From positions 1 through 64,000 of the forward strand of contig NZ_JAMDGY010000017.1 in assembly GCF_028656955.1 (NCBI RefSeq): 64,000 bases of DNA, given 5' to 3'. The DNA comes from Pseudomonas fontis (GTDB lineage: Bacteria; Pseudomonadota; Gammaproteobacteria; Pseudomonadales; Pseudomonadaceae). Positions 29,001-35,433 of this stretch are shown piece after piece. The notes under the pieces were generated by a model. That model saw only the letters and a program-made list of their open reading frames with translations. It did not search any database and was not told where the DNA came from. The translations under genes and the position numbers were made by a program. The first letter of the stretch is position 1; every line of letters begins with the position of its first letter.

Positions 29001-32000
29001 CGGGAAATTACCCTGGTACCAGGGCAGGCGGCAGGCAAGTGGTATCTGGGCCCGGCGGCGAGTACCGATGACTGGAGTTGGGTGGGCGCGGAGGGCGATC
29101 CGTTGCCGGACTGGTTCGGCTTGGGTGAGTGCGAAGGCGCGCCGGATTTGTGCGTATTCAAACCTACGTATACCTGGGCCACCGGAAACGGTGCCGGCGG
29201 CACGCCGGGTAGCGCCGTCGACGATACCGAGCGCAACCTGTGTGACAGCAACCCGGCCTGGTGTGTGGCCGACCCAGGTACGCCCGATCAGTATGTGCCG
29301 GGCGATGTGAACCGGATCCTGCCGATGGCCCCGGTGTTCAGCGTGTTGCGCACCGGGACGGGCGATCTGGACCTGGTCAGCGCGGGTGATCTGTTGCTGG
29401 GTTCGCTGTTTGGTGTGTACACGGCGGGCACCAATGCCAGCGACGTCAGCGCAGGCTACAACCGCAAACGCGGCACTGCCGAAAATGGCACGGTGCTGGG
29501 GGGGTACAGCCAGTCCGAGTTCTACAAGAACCTGCAATACAAAGACGGTAGCGAACCCGGCAAAGCCAGTTTCGCCCAGCAGGTTGCCGGGTATGAGCAG
29601 CTGGTTGACGGCAATAGCCTTTACCAGGCCTGGTACCCCGAAAACGGCGGCAACCTCTGGCTCAGTGCGGGGGGCGACCTGCGCGGGGATGTCCTGGCCA
29701 CCACGCAAACCACTGTTGACCGGGCATCCTCTTCTGTAGACATGGGCAACTGGCTGTGGCGCCAGGGCAGTGGTTCAGCGGCACTGGACGAAACCATTGC
29801 AACGGCCTGGTGGATCAACTTCGGTAGCTACGTGCTCAATGAGCGCGCCATTCCACAAGTAAGCGGATTCACTGGCTTCGGTACATTGGGCGGCGGTGAT
29901 GTCGAGGTTCGCGTCACGGGCAGTGCGGGTGCACTCGCTCGACGTGGTACGCCGTTGATGAACGAGGATTTGCGCAGTGAAGGCCTGATCGTTGCCGTGG
30001 GCAGTACCGGCCGGGTATCGGCCGATCAGCGCCTGGCCTTGACCGGTGGTGGCGATCTGCAGATGCATCTGGGGGCAAGCCTGAACCCATCGCCCACGAC
30101 TACCCTGATTCGCCGAGGGGTTGGCAACCTCAACCTCAATGGCGCGCTGATCAACTTGCGTGGCACGGCCGGTGTGAATGCCGGGGCCTCGGGCCAAATC
30201 GACCTGGTCTATGGGCGAGATAGCCACCAGCAGGATCCGCGAGAAGTCCGGGCCTACGATACCTTCAGTGCTTCGATGGCCACTGCCAGTGGTGGGCTGG
30301 TGCTGGTGCCAGGTGATGCCACGTTCAATCTCAGTACGCGGGGTGACCTGGTGCTGGGCGGGGTCTCCGATCCAGGCCGGGTCCGCCTGAGCAACACCTC
30401 GTCCTATACCCTCGGCGGTGTCGAGCATGGCGATGGGGCCAGCGGGTTCTCGTTGTGGACCGAGCGCACGGCCATCGACCTGTTTGCTGCCGGGGGCAAC
30501 CTGACACCGTCTACCCAAGTGGGCGACACGCTCTCGGATGGCACGCCGCGTGCGAGGTTCAACACCACGGCCAGCGACGGTCGCTTCGTCTACCCGTCGA
30601 TCCTGCGGGCAGCAGCGGGCGGTAGCCTGTACTACGGGGCGTCGGCGCAATACTCAGGTGACAACCGACCGATGGCCGATCTGTATGGGCTGCTGCTTGC
30701 CCCGGGTCGCCAGGGGCAACTGGAGCTGTTGGCCGGCAACTCGATCTATGCCGCAGGGTATGCGATCAGCACGTCCGGGGCACCGGCGGCGGCCTTGGCC
30801 ACGCCGTTCGCCCCGGCATTCGTGGGTGGCAACCGGGTGAGCAATCTGAGTGCTGACGGGATCAAGCCGAGTCTCGGCAGCTACCCGCTGTTTGCCTTTG
30901 GCGCTGACTCGGCCAGCGTGCTGCAGGCCGCTGCGCAGCCGACCCGCATGTATGCCGTCAACGGTGATCTGGTCGGGGTGCGTACGGGGGAAATCCTGCA
31001 GTTCTCGCCGCTCAGCCGTAGTGGCGCGACCTGGTATGTGGGGGCTGCGCCGGTTTCGATGTATGCCGGGCGCGATATCGTCAACAGCGGTACGCCATTG
31101 TCGCAACCGGGCGGCGTGGTGTTCGAGCTGACCGAAAGCATCAGCGGTGGCAGCCAGTCACTTGGCAACCTGTTCGCGCACAGTGCCATTACCGACCACT
31201 CGCAGGTGGTGGCGGGGCGCGACATCCTGTTCAGCAGTTTCAACGTGGCGGGGCCGGGCACATTGACCTTGAGCGCCGGGCGTGACATTCGCATGGAAGA
31301 CCGAGCTTCGCTGACCAGCCTGGGGGCGATTGTCGCGGGTGACAGTCGCCCTGGGGCCAGTGTGTTGATGCAGGCGGGGGTTGCTAGCAATGGCCTGGAT
31401 TACCAACGCTTTGCCGCCCTGTATCTGGACCCGACAAACCTGGCCGCCAGCGACCAGCCGTTGGCCGCGCAAGCGGGCAAGGTGGTCAAGACCTATGCCG
31501 AAGAGCTACGCCAATGGCTGGCTGATCGTTACGGCTTCAGCGGCACTGCCGAGCAGGCACGTGAGGTCTTTGCCGGGTTGTCGGTGAGCGAGCAGGGGGT
31601 GTTTGCCCGCCAGGTCTACTTTGCCGAATTGCGCGCTGGCGGTCTGGAGTACAACACTACGGGTGGTCCGCGCCAGGGCAGTTACCTGCGTGGGCGCAAC
31701 GCCATCGAGGCGTTGTTCCCAGGGCGGGATGTGGCGGGCAATCCGCTGAGCTACGAGGGCGATATCGTCATGTATGGCGGTGCAGGCGTGCACACCAACT
31801 TTGGTGGCGACATCCAGATGTTCACCCCGGGTGGGCAACTGGTGTTTGGTGTCGAAGGTGAGGCGCCGCCGTCGACGGCGGGGGTGATCACCCAGGGGCA
31901 GGGCAATATCCAGTTGTATTCCAATGGCAGCATCCTGTTGGGGCAAAGCCGGGTGATGACTACCTTTGGCGGCTCGATTCTGGGCTGGTCGGCACAAGGT

Positions 32001-32600
32001 GACATCAACGCCGGGCGGGGGTCGAAGACCACAGTGGTGTATACGCCGCCACGGCGCGTGTATGACAACTGGGGCAATGTGCGGCTGTCGCCTAGCGTAC
32101 CGAGCACCGGGGCAGGTATTGCCACGCTCAACCCGATTGCCGAGGTGGCGCCGGGGGACATCGACCTGATTGCGCCGCTGGGCACCATTGATGCCGGTGA
32201 GGCCGGGATTCGCGTGTCGGGCAACGTCAATATCGCCGCGTTGCAGGTGGTGAATGCGGCCAACATCCAGGTCCAGGGGGATGCCAAGGGCATGCCGGTG
32301 GTGGCGTCGGTGAATACCGGGGCGATCAGTTCGGCCAGTGCTGCGGCCTCGTCCGCCAGCCAGGCGGCGGAGGATGCCGCGCGTCAGCAGCAGTCGGCGG
32401 CGCGGCAGCGCCAGCCGTCGGTGATCACCGTGCAGGTGCTTGGGTTTGGTAGCGAGCGTCTGATTCCGGGGCGGGATGGAGCGAGCCTCAGCCCGCAGTA
32501 CAACCGGCAAAGCCCGGTCCAGGTCCTGGGGGCAGGGGCGCTGGATGAGCAGGCGCGGGCGCAGTTGACGGAGGAGGAGCGGGGGAACCTGACGTTGTAG
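20070..32600 (+). CDS. pdtA: Giant two-partner secretion adhesin PdtA (filamentous haemagglutinin type, 4176 aa)
   Basis: This is the exoprotein (TpsA) of a two-partner system; PdtB at 33763 is its translocator. A long leader with a hydrophobic core (LKPLAQIIALWVLASGAQA) precedes the TPS domain at about residues 140-300, with NWETFNVG and NRNGILFSGSSQVDTRNLVVAA, the equivalents of NPNGI-type TPS motifs. A very long beta-helix of Gly/Ser/Asn-rich repeats follows. The last 900 or so residues resemble the DUF3739 haemagglutinin region found in proteins linked to VreARI signalling (GDIVMYGGAGVHTNFGGDIQMF, SILLGQSRVMTTFGGSI). Cys pairs occur at TCASVC (near 26070) and in a four-Cys cluster near 29130-29270. 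ATG 20070 follows AAAGGAAG; upstream in-frame sequence overlaps the promoter. Confidence 0.93.
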   Translation: MHLGKPRSASKVLPGSQTPSVLRLKPLAQIIALWVLASGAQAAPAFSSGWFANKAGQPGPATGSQPSVQLPGTPPPLAQQQRVNQQLQRSLGNLNNTVAAIAAQQASQAAGRQAALSMPSNIPNGLGEGGLKVDSNPLTQGWVNASAPQQQQVDGKTTVTIGQTADKAILNWETFNVGRDTTVNFQQQADWAVLNRVNDPNARPSQIQGQIKADGTVMLVNRNGILFSGSSQVDTRNLVVAAATISDTQFRERGLYHDADGTQATFTDAAGNIAVGRGAQLNTRAPASSTQGGGYVLLLGQEVDNAGSIITAKGQTVLAAGDTFYIRKGVGTEGNTTSTTRGLEVAATRKAGSSAGAVSNNGLIQAANGDILLTGHKVAQNAVALASTSVDARGAIHLLNAASDSDGSVTLGQGSTTAVLLDASSAGALDSQRNGALTALGGLGNRIGGAFDNLSGVADRRDQSRVEIVSGGTVDFQDGSITLATGGQVAVSAGKRSLVRDGAVIDVAGAVGVQLSMQSNSIKVNVQGNEQRDASVNREGGALNSKDVWVDIRELVHVPAGTNGSTAERWYTAGGLLEVGGYLGTSNHSLGEWMAQGGTVSFTGNDVVSQGGSQINLSGGSLDVQGGYLRQSWLKGADGRLYEVSRAPGDVLYQGIYQGFEQSSARWGQSTHYYNPLIAPRQRYENGYSVGRDAGKLVIGTRNAVLEGEMLSQTYQGDLQDRKPGLAVDGYLQSHKALARGAQLIIGDYLAYYHKDSNQLLEQLGASSRTLQSVVFANDTQKIATALDLQGLVPQDRQGRLLLDSQQLNSFNLGAIRVAANQQVRVEGDLQVANGGEIALHGPQVEVGGNLTAHSGSLVLGNVRYQRGNGQRLEDTLIGTLGQQTATVSLASDKRLDTSGAWADVSLDPLNQAGLAWIDGGNVSIRSSGNVALADGSLIRVDSAAGLLAGGSLRGGKGGNLTIASDDFAGNGSGVLSLGSALRGYGVSGAGTLSLQSNRVQIGGAPGKDAGLYLAQDFFDKGFASYNVIGSRGLSVAADSQVQVSRPVYQVLDSSVQQLDLWTPALYQEDASRGRLTQRAGASLTLQAGTTQTQATDVPGITLDIGRGSRIEVDPTQAITLRGIGQMTLDGTLRAQSGSVRIEALPFAVQGAHQRAIHLGDHALLDVSAQAVTARDALGQRYGLVRDGGSIVVGAALDPLTGKAAAPDLFVQMDSGARLLASGSQATLDVIGQGPTAVASNGGSIAISSKNGLYLDGQLQALAGGAGAAGGRLSVALESDIYERTLDGVEQMLKPRELLLSQLRRTYDTKTLKYGHGHLSVEQVDAGGFDSLALLSNGMISFDGDVQLELGQSLALYSAAMGLAEGAAGNSRVSLSAPTVRLAGVPILTSDRAIVPVVRGGASQQHNQAHLSVDSGLLDIRDEVVFGARGTIEQVGGPGLLLDRRGFATIDLRSRGDLRLLQATGTKSFTRLTTPGELNLVAAQIYPGTNAKAVIRADELRIARAASADPAQPYSLFGSLALEARVIDQGGVVRAPLGSLALGYDATTNATEQVNLLPGSLTSVSAAGLLMPYGGSVDGLEYRYAGQSLTQSLLSTLPTPNAFSVRLTAQAVDVQGGAVIDLSGGGEVQGAGFVSGRGGSTDARLYPLVQTASDGRFSLPSLADNPVYALVPGVQAGYAPSAADAGAGDPLLGQQLTLGAGVPGLPAGTYTLLPSTYALLPGAFRVELNGALGLGAAQPTVAMRNGSWSSSGQLSIQGTSFAENRSRQFILTSADVLRRYSQYNETSLASFITADAARLGVPRAALPADAKALTLNLLTNRTGRDAFTFDGTLHDNAQQGGRGSTATLISSNVRIEVMAAGAQASAGFDGISVHADQLNAIGASSLRIGALSSVAYGQGGNYISFDEPVITAGKDVYLRSGAELRAPEVMLISGRTDGEIVVEQGAHINTLGLGKPGYDSKDGFIYAAGRNSVLAVSNGWLDILAPSASSNQSGAGRILIGTCASVCAGQTQLYSEGTIAAATDKQFELGDQVAYGTRNLTLAVGGINVGTAQSLSAMAAQGLLPNGLTLNQSLLQRLLRGDTQNGAPALEALTLNVRDAMNFYGSVSLDTFDPGTGRSSLAQLVLGTPAIYGYGTAQDVASIRAGSLIWNGSAQAPGTLVAGGAGSGSGRLTIQAERVELGYGPKTQPKQEESARLVLGFDTFELNASERVTANHKGNLNVYQQQGAYESGKGYAYSGGNLLINTPLMTGEAGSVSRITAGGDLRVLGVSGAKAATVDKLGAQLTLEGRSVLLDTQVSLPSGKLSVHAEQELQLGANSRLDLAGRAVAFNDVNKYSWGGDLTLQSRHANVLQAAGGLIDLSARNNQGGLLTAIALDEGAGWVSLQGSLLGGATGHYDAGGTWVPFKAGGVDIRAQHLDDFVALNQRLNQGQFFGRRSVQLKQGDLVIGDELKASEINVSLDNGHLTIAGRVDASGEQVGSIRLAGRHGLSLLDGAQLDAHGSLLRVDSYGKIIDAPNRASIELNAGDGRLTLAAGSRIDLRHGTAATPGKAAGQHDGQARGTLELYAPRLGGVSAGDIDMLAATGLSIDGARSIAVNANWRYDDSDSDAVIRDGSQAVSQKPYREINQAYLDLKHAQSTAFIQAALSNGNLRDNKLAGLTGTYAEQLHLRPSVEISSTHDIVVQGDLDLSAYRYNSLNPHTPMTSVYGSGEVGNLLLRTAGDLSVLGSINDGFAPPPPTPDDNGWQLLAGLQPFGGDVVVPGLGVTLAEGTTFLSGKTLNYELPIKATTFVAGMVLPVEGVLAKPLNLIAGSVLSADVFDAQGRLMYPAGTLLASAVTLPSGTRLAAGTRLASSTALQALRWPKGVPLPTTLNDILSQPAFVVLDSNLALLQGALIPSQTNVKLPGNALSLDLRTVGSAGQGSNWAIAPMLAAGSQSWSLRLVAGADLAAADSRAVLADSTGQVMLSDAHYSLYRDREITLVPGQAAGKWYLGPAASTDDWSWVGAEGDPLPDWFGLGECEGAPDLCVFKPTYTWATGNGAGGTPGSAVDDTERNLCDSNPAWCVADPGTPDQYVPGDVNRILPMAPVFSVLRTGTGDLDLVSAGDLLLGSLFGVYTAGTNASDVSAGYNRKRGTAENGTVLGGYSQSEFYKNLQYKDGSEPGKASFAQQVAGYEQLVDGNSLYQAWYPENGGNLWLSAGGDLRGDVLATTQTTVDRASSSVDMGNWLWRQGSGSAALDETIATAWWINFGSYVLNERAIPQVSGFTGFGTLGGGDVEVRVTGSAGALARRGTPLMNEDLRSEGLIVAVGSTGRVSADQRLALTGGGDLQMHLGASLNPSPTTTLIRRGVGNLNLNGALINLRGTAGVNAGASGQIDLVYGRDSHQQDPREVRAYDTFSASMATASGGLVLVPGDATFNLSTRGDLVLGGVSDPGRVRLSNTSSYTLGGVEHGDGASGFSLWTERTAIDLFAAGGNLTPSTQVGDTLSDGTPRARFNTTASDGRFVYPSILRAAAGGSLYYGASAQYSGDNRPMADLYGLLLAPGRQGQLELLAGNSIYAAGYAISTSGAPAAALATPFAPAFVGGNRVSNLSADGIKPSLGSYPLFAFGADSASVLQAAAQPTRMYAVNGDLVGVRTGEILQFSPLSRSGATWYVGAAPVSMYAGRDIVNSGTPLSQPGGVVFELTESISGGSQSLGNLFAHSAITDHSQVVAGRDILFSSFNVAGPGTLTLSAGRDIRMEDRASLTSLGAIVAGDSRPGASVLMQAGVASNGLDYQRFAALYLDPTNLAASDQPLAAQAGKVVKTYAEELRQWLADRYGFSGTAEQAREVFAGLSVSEQGVFARQVYFAELRAGGLEYNTTGGPRQGSYLRGRNAIEALFPGRDVAGNPLSYEGDIVMYGGAGVHTNFGGDIQMFTPGGQLVFGVEGEAPPSTAGVITQGQGNIQLYSNGSILLGQSRVMTTFGGSILGWSAQGDINAGRGSKTTVVYTPPRRVYDNWGNVRLSPSVPSTGAGIATLNPIAEVAPGDIDLIAPLGTIDAGEAGIRVSGNVNIAALQVVNAANIQVQGDAKGMPVVASVNTGAISSASAAASSASQAAEDAARQQQSAARQRQPSVITVQVLGFGSERLIPGRDGASLSPQYNRQSPVQVLGAGALDEQARAQLTEEERGNLTL

Positions 32601-32657
32601 GTTTTGTGTTGGACCGCCGGCTTCCCTTGTGGTCGTCGGTGGTGTCATCACTGGGTA

Positions 32658-33058
32658 GCCGCCTTTAGGAGCCCTCACGGGCTCCAGCGCAGCCTTTCGG
32701 CAGCGGCTACAAAAGCTGTGCAAGAGAGCTCCCTCGCACCCCCCCCATGAAGCTTTAACCACTGGTGTAGCCGCTGCCGTCAGGCTGCGCTCGCCTGCGT
32801 AGCGGGCGCCGCCTTTGGGAGCCCTCACGGTCTCCAGCGCAGCCTTTGGGCAGCGGCTACAAAAGCTGTGCAAGAAAGCTCCCTCGCAAACCCCCCCATG
32901 CAGCTTTAACCACTGGTGTAGCCGCTGCCGTCAGGCTGCGCTCGCCTGCGTAGCGGGCGCCGCCTTTAGGAGCCCTCACGGTCTCCAGCGCAGCCTTTCG
33001 GCAGCGGCTACAAAAGCGGTGCAAGAAAGCACCCTCGCAAAAATCTCCATGAAGCTTT
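32658..33058. repeat. Tandem array of about 150-bp palindromic units
   Basis: The 548-base gap between pdtA and phdA holds nearly three copies of a unit with a 150-151-base period (copies anchored at 32658, 32808 and 32959 on GCCGCCTTTRGGAG). Within each unit GTAGCCGCTGCC..AGGCTGCGCT pairs with AGCGCAGCCT..GGCAGCGGCTAC, giving a large hairpin, followed by AAAAGCNGTGCAAGA and AGCTTTA. No gene is present. The last copy ends right at the candidate phdA promoter. Confidence 0.9.
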
Positions 33059-33059
33059 A

Positions 33060-33110
33060 GTGACAAAAGTTCGGTAGCAAAGCGCCACCTCCGTCATGGG
33101 TATGTGCAGT
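33060..33110 (+). promoter_or_regulatory. Candidate VreI-type promoter upstream of phdA-pdtB
   Basis: GTGACAAAAGTTCGGTAGC (33060-33078) and GTATGTGCAGT (33100-33110) repeat the two blocks seen before pdtA. A ribosome-binding site and the phdA ATG follow at 33149. It would drive phdA, pdtB and probably the downstream exbB-D-tonB genes. Promoter status is inferred from conservation between the two sites. Confidence 0.45.
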
Positions 33111-33148
33111 CACTGGGCAGCCGCGCAGTGACCAAAGGGAGTGGAGCG

Positions 33149-33766
33149 ATGGGGACTATGGAACGCTACGCGAAAGTGGGAATGCAGGAGCTCGACCAAC
33201 GTCTGGCCAAGATCGTCGAAGCCGCGCGCAAGCAGCCGGTGTCGGTGTATCGCTACGGCGCACCGTGGGTCTGGATCGTTTCCCAGGACGACTGGCAGAG
33301 CGCGCTCAAGGAAGTCGCCAGCTGCATTCCTCCCGGTCACTCCCTGGTGCTGCTCAAGCCGCGTGTCGAAGAAACGCTGCTGGCCCACGATGAAATCCTC
33401 AACGCACTGGCCCGCAGCAGCGGCATGACGATCTCCCCACACACCCTGATGCACTTGCTGCTGTTGCAACTGCTCTATTCGGTGCCCAGCGAAAAACAAC
33501 TCTATGAACAGCTCAATTACAACCTGCTGTTTCGCTGGTTCGTTGGCCTGGAACTGAAATCCAGGGTGTGGAATTTCAGTCTGTTCAGCCATGACCTGAA
33601 CGCAGTGCTCGCCAGCGAGCAGGCCGTGCGCCTGCTCCAGTCGATCGTCAATGAGGTGTGCTGCGGCGCTCTGCTGCAGATGCCGGAATTCAGTCTCAAC
33701 CTGGCCTTGCTGCATAGCTGGCTGGCCAAGCACTCGGGCCAGGGCGGCCCGAACAACCACGCATGA
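33149..33766 (+). CDS. phdA: PhdA: Phd-type antitoxin domain fused to an IS5/IS1182 transposase N-terminal domain (205 aa)
   Basis: Residues 1-55 follow the Phd/YefM antitoxin pattern (GMQELDQRLAKIVEAARK, PVSVYRYGAPWVWIVSQDDW). From about residue 100, LLLLQLLYSVPSEKQLYEQL and NYNLLFRWFVGL, then VWNFSLFS, match the N-terminal DUF772 domain of IS5/IS1182 transposases very closely. The DDE catalytic part is absent. In P. aeruginosa the gene at this position, phdA, has been tied to prophage-linked lysis and DNA release in biofilms. There is no toxin partner. ATG 33149 is preceded by AGGGAGTGG. Its TGA overlaps the ATG of pdtB. A DNA-binding regulatory role is plausible but unproven. Confidence 0.8.
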   Translation: MGTMERYAKVGMQELDQRLAKIVEAARKQPVSVYRYGAPWVWIVSQDDWQSALKEVASCIPPGHSLVLLKPRVEETLLAHDEILNALARSSGMTISPHTLMHLLLLQLLYSVPSEKQLYEQLNYNLLFRWFVGLELKSRVWNFSLFSHDLNAVLASEQAVRLLQSIVNEVCCGALLQMPEFSLNLALLHSWLAKHSGQGGPNNHA

Positions 33767-35403
33767 ACGCGGCCGTTGGGCCTTATGGATTTTCAGAACG
33801 AGGGGGCGGTGTGGAGCATTTGTTCTTCAAACGGCATGGCGCGCGCGCAGGGCTGCTTCTGGCCCTGGTCAGCAGCACCGCGACAGCGAACGATACGGCG
33901 CCGGACGCCGAGCGCCGGGTCGATATCAATGAATACGTGGTACGCGGCAATTCCGTGCTCGACAGTCGGGCCATCGAGGAAGCGGTTTACCCCTTCCTCG
34001 GCCCGCAGAAAAGCCTGGCGGACCTTGAAGGCGCTCGCGAAGCCCTGCAAAAACGCTATCAGGCACTGGGCTACCAGTCGGTATTCGTCGAGTTGCCCGA
34101 GCAGAAGGTCGAGGGTGGCATCGTCTATCTGCAGGTCAGTGAAACCAAGGTCGGCCGGGTCCGCGTGGTCGGCGCCAAGCACTATTCACCGGTGCAGATT
34201 CGCGAGCAGGTACCCGCCCTCAGCGAAGGCCAGGTGCCGGACTTCGCCAAGGTCCAGGGCGAGCTTGCCGAGCTCAACCGCAACCCGGGCCGGCAAGTCA
34301 TGCCACTGGTACGAGAAGGCCAACGCCCCGGCACCATGGATGTCGACCTGCAGGTCGAGGACAAGCAACCCTGGCACGCCAGCATCGGCCTGAACAACGA
34401 CTACAGCGCAGACACCGAGAAACTGCGCAGCGTCGCGACCGTTGGCTACAACAATCTCTGGCAGCTGGGCCATGCGATTTCGCTGACCTGGTTCACCGCC
34501 CCCGAAGACCGCGACAACGCCGAAGTTTGGTCCGGGTCCTACAGCGCACCGCTGAATGAGCGTTGGAGCGTGCAACTGAGCGGCTACAAATCCGACAGCA
34601 ACGTCGCCACCGTCGGCGGCAGCAATGTGCTCGGCAAAGGCCATTCGTACGGTATCTCGGCCATTTACACGCTGCCCAGCGAAGGCAACTGGGCACATTC
34701 GCTCTCGGCCGGGATCGACTTCAAGGACTTCGATGAGCAAGTGCGCTTTGGTGACAGCTACGACACCGTACCGCTCAAGTACGCGCCGATCTCCCTGGGC
34801 TACAACGGCTACCGCTACAGCGAAGCCTCGCAGCTGGGCCTGGGCCTGAACCTGGTGGCCGGTACCCGCCGTCTGTTCGGCTACGGCAGCAACGACCAGA
34901 GCTTCGACTACAAGCGTTATCGCGCGGACTCAAGTTTCGTGCTGCTCAAGGGCGACGCCAATTACACCTTCAGTGTTGCCGGTGACTGGCAAAGCGCCTC
35001 GAAAACCGCGTTCCAGCTGGCTTCCGGGCCATTGGTGTCGAACGAGCAGTTCGCCGCAGGCGGCGCCACGTCGGTACGTGGCTACTTGGCCGCCGAGCGC
35101 ACGGGGGACAACGGCCTGTTGTTCTCCCAGGAATTACGCACGCCGTCGCTGGGCAAATACGTTGGCAGCTACATCAGCGACTGGCGCTTCTACGTCTTCG
35201 CCGAAGGCGCGCAGCTGTCGCTCAAGGACGCACTGCCAGAGCAGGACGACAGCTACAGCCTGGCCAGCGTCGGGATCGGCACCCGCGCCACGCTCAGCGA
35301 TTGGTTGTCCGGCAGCCTGGATTGGGGCTTGCCACTCAAGGACGGCCCCAACACCGACAAAAATGACTCGCGCTTGCACTTCAGCGTGCAGGCAACTTTC
35401 TGA
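33763..35403 (+). CDS. pdtB: Two-partner secretion translocator PdtB, ShlB/FhaC family (546 aa)
   Basis: This is the outer-membrane TpsB pore that exports PdtA. After a signal segment (GLLLALVSSTATAN) come a first POTRA domain at about residues 50-125 (RRVDINEYVVRGNSVLDSRAIEEAVYPFLG), a second POTRA (VGRVRVVGAKHYSPVQIREQ), and a 16-strand barrel. The barrel has the conserved VRGY loop motif (GGATSVRGYLAAE near residue 430) and ends in aromatic VQATF. The start overlaps the phdA stop as ATGA. A GTG at 33811 would place the signal peptide closer to the N-terminus and is a serious alternative start. Confidence 0.95.
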   Translation: MNAAVGPYGFSERGGGVEHLFFKRHGARAGLLLALVSSTATANDTAPDAERRVDINEYVVRGNSVLDSRAIEEAVYPFLGPQKSLADLEGAREALQKRYQALGYQSVFVELPEQKVEGGIVYLQVSETKVGRVRVVGAKHYSPVQIREQVPALSEGQVPDFAKVQGELAELNRNPGRQVMPLVREGQRPGTMDVDLQVEDKQPWHASIGLNNDYSADTEKLRSVATVGYNNLWQLGHAISLTWFTAPEDRDNAEVWSGSYSAPLNERWSVQLSGYKSDSNVATVGGSNVLGKGHSYGISAIYTLPSEGNWAHSLSAGIDFKDFDEQVRFGDSYDTVPLKYAPISLGYNGYRYSEASQLGLGLNLVAGTRRLFGYGSNDQSFDYKRYRADSSFVLLKGDANYTFSVAGDWQSASKTAFQLASGPLVSNEQFAAGGATSVRGYLAAERTGDNGLLFSQELRTPSLGKYVGSYISDWRFYVFAEGAQLSLKDALPEQDDSYSLASVGIGTRATLSDWLSGSLDWGLPLKDGPNTDKNDSRLHFSVQATF

Positions 35404-35433
35404 ATCCGTCGCTATCGACCCTGGAGATATTCC

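Noticed and set aside
20337..29708. Very long open frames (over 1100 codons each) antisense to pdtA, at 20337-23849 and 26028-29708
   Set aside because: They mirror the high-GC codon pattern of pdtA. Their translations are His/Gln/Ala-rich without domain motifs or ribosome-binding sites.
32658..33058. Possible CRISPR array
   Set aside because: The units repeat over their whole 150 bases, with no unique spacers, and no cas genes are present.
33149..33766. Possible toxin-antitoxin pair with phdA
   Set aside because: No small toxin gene is adjacent; the neighbour is the PdtB translocator.
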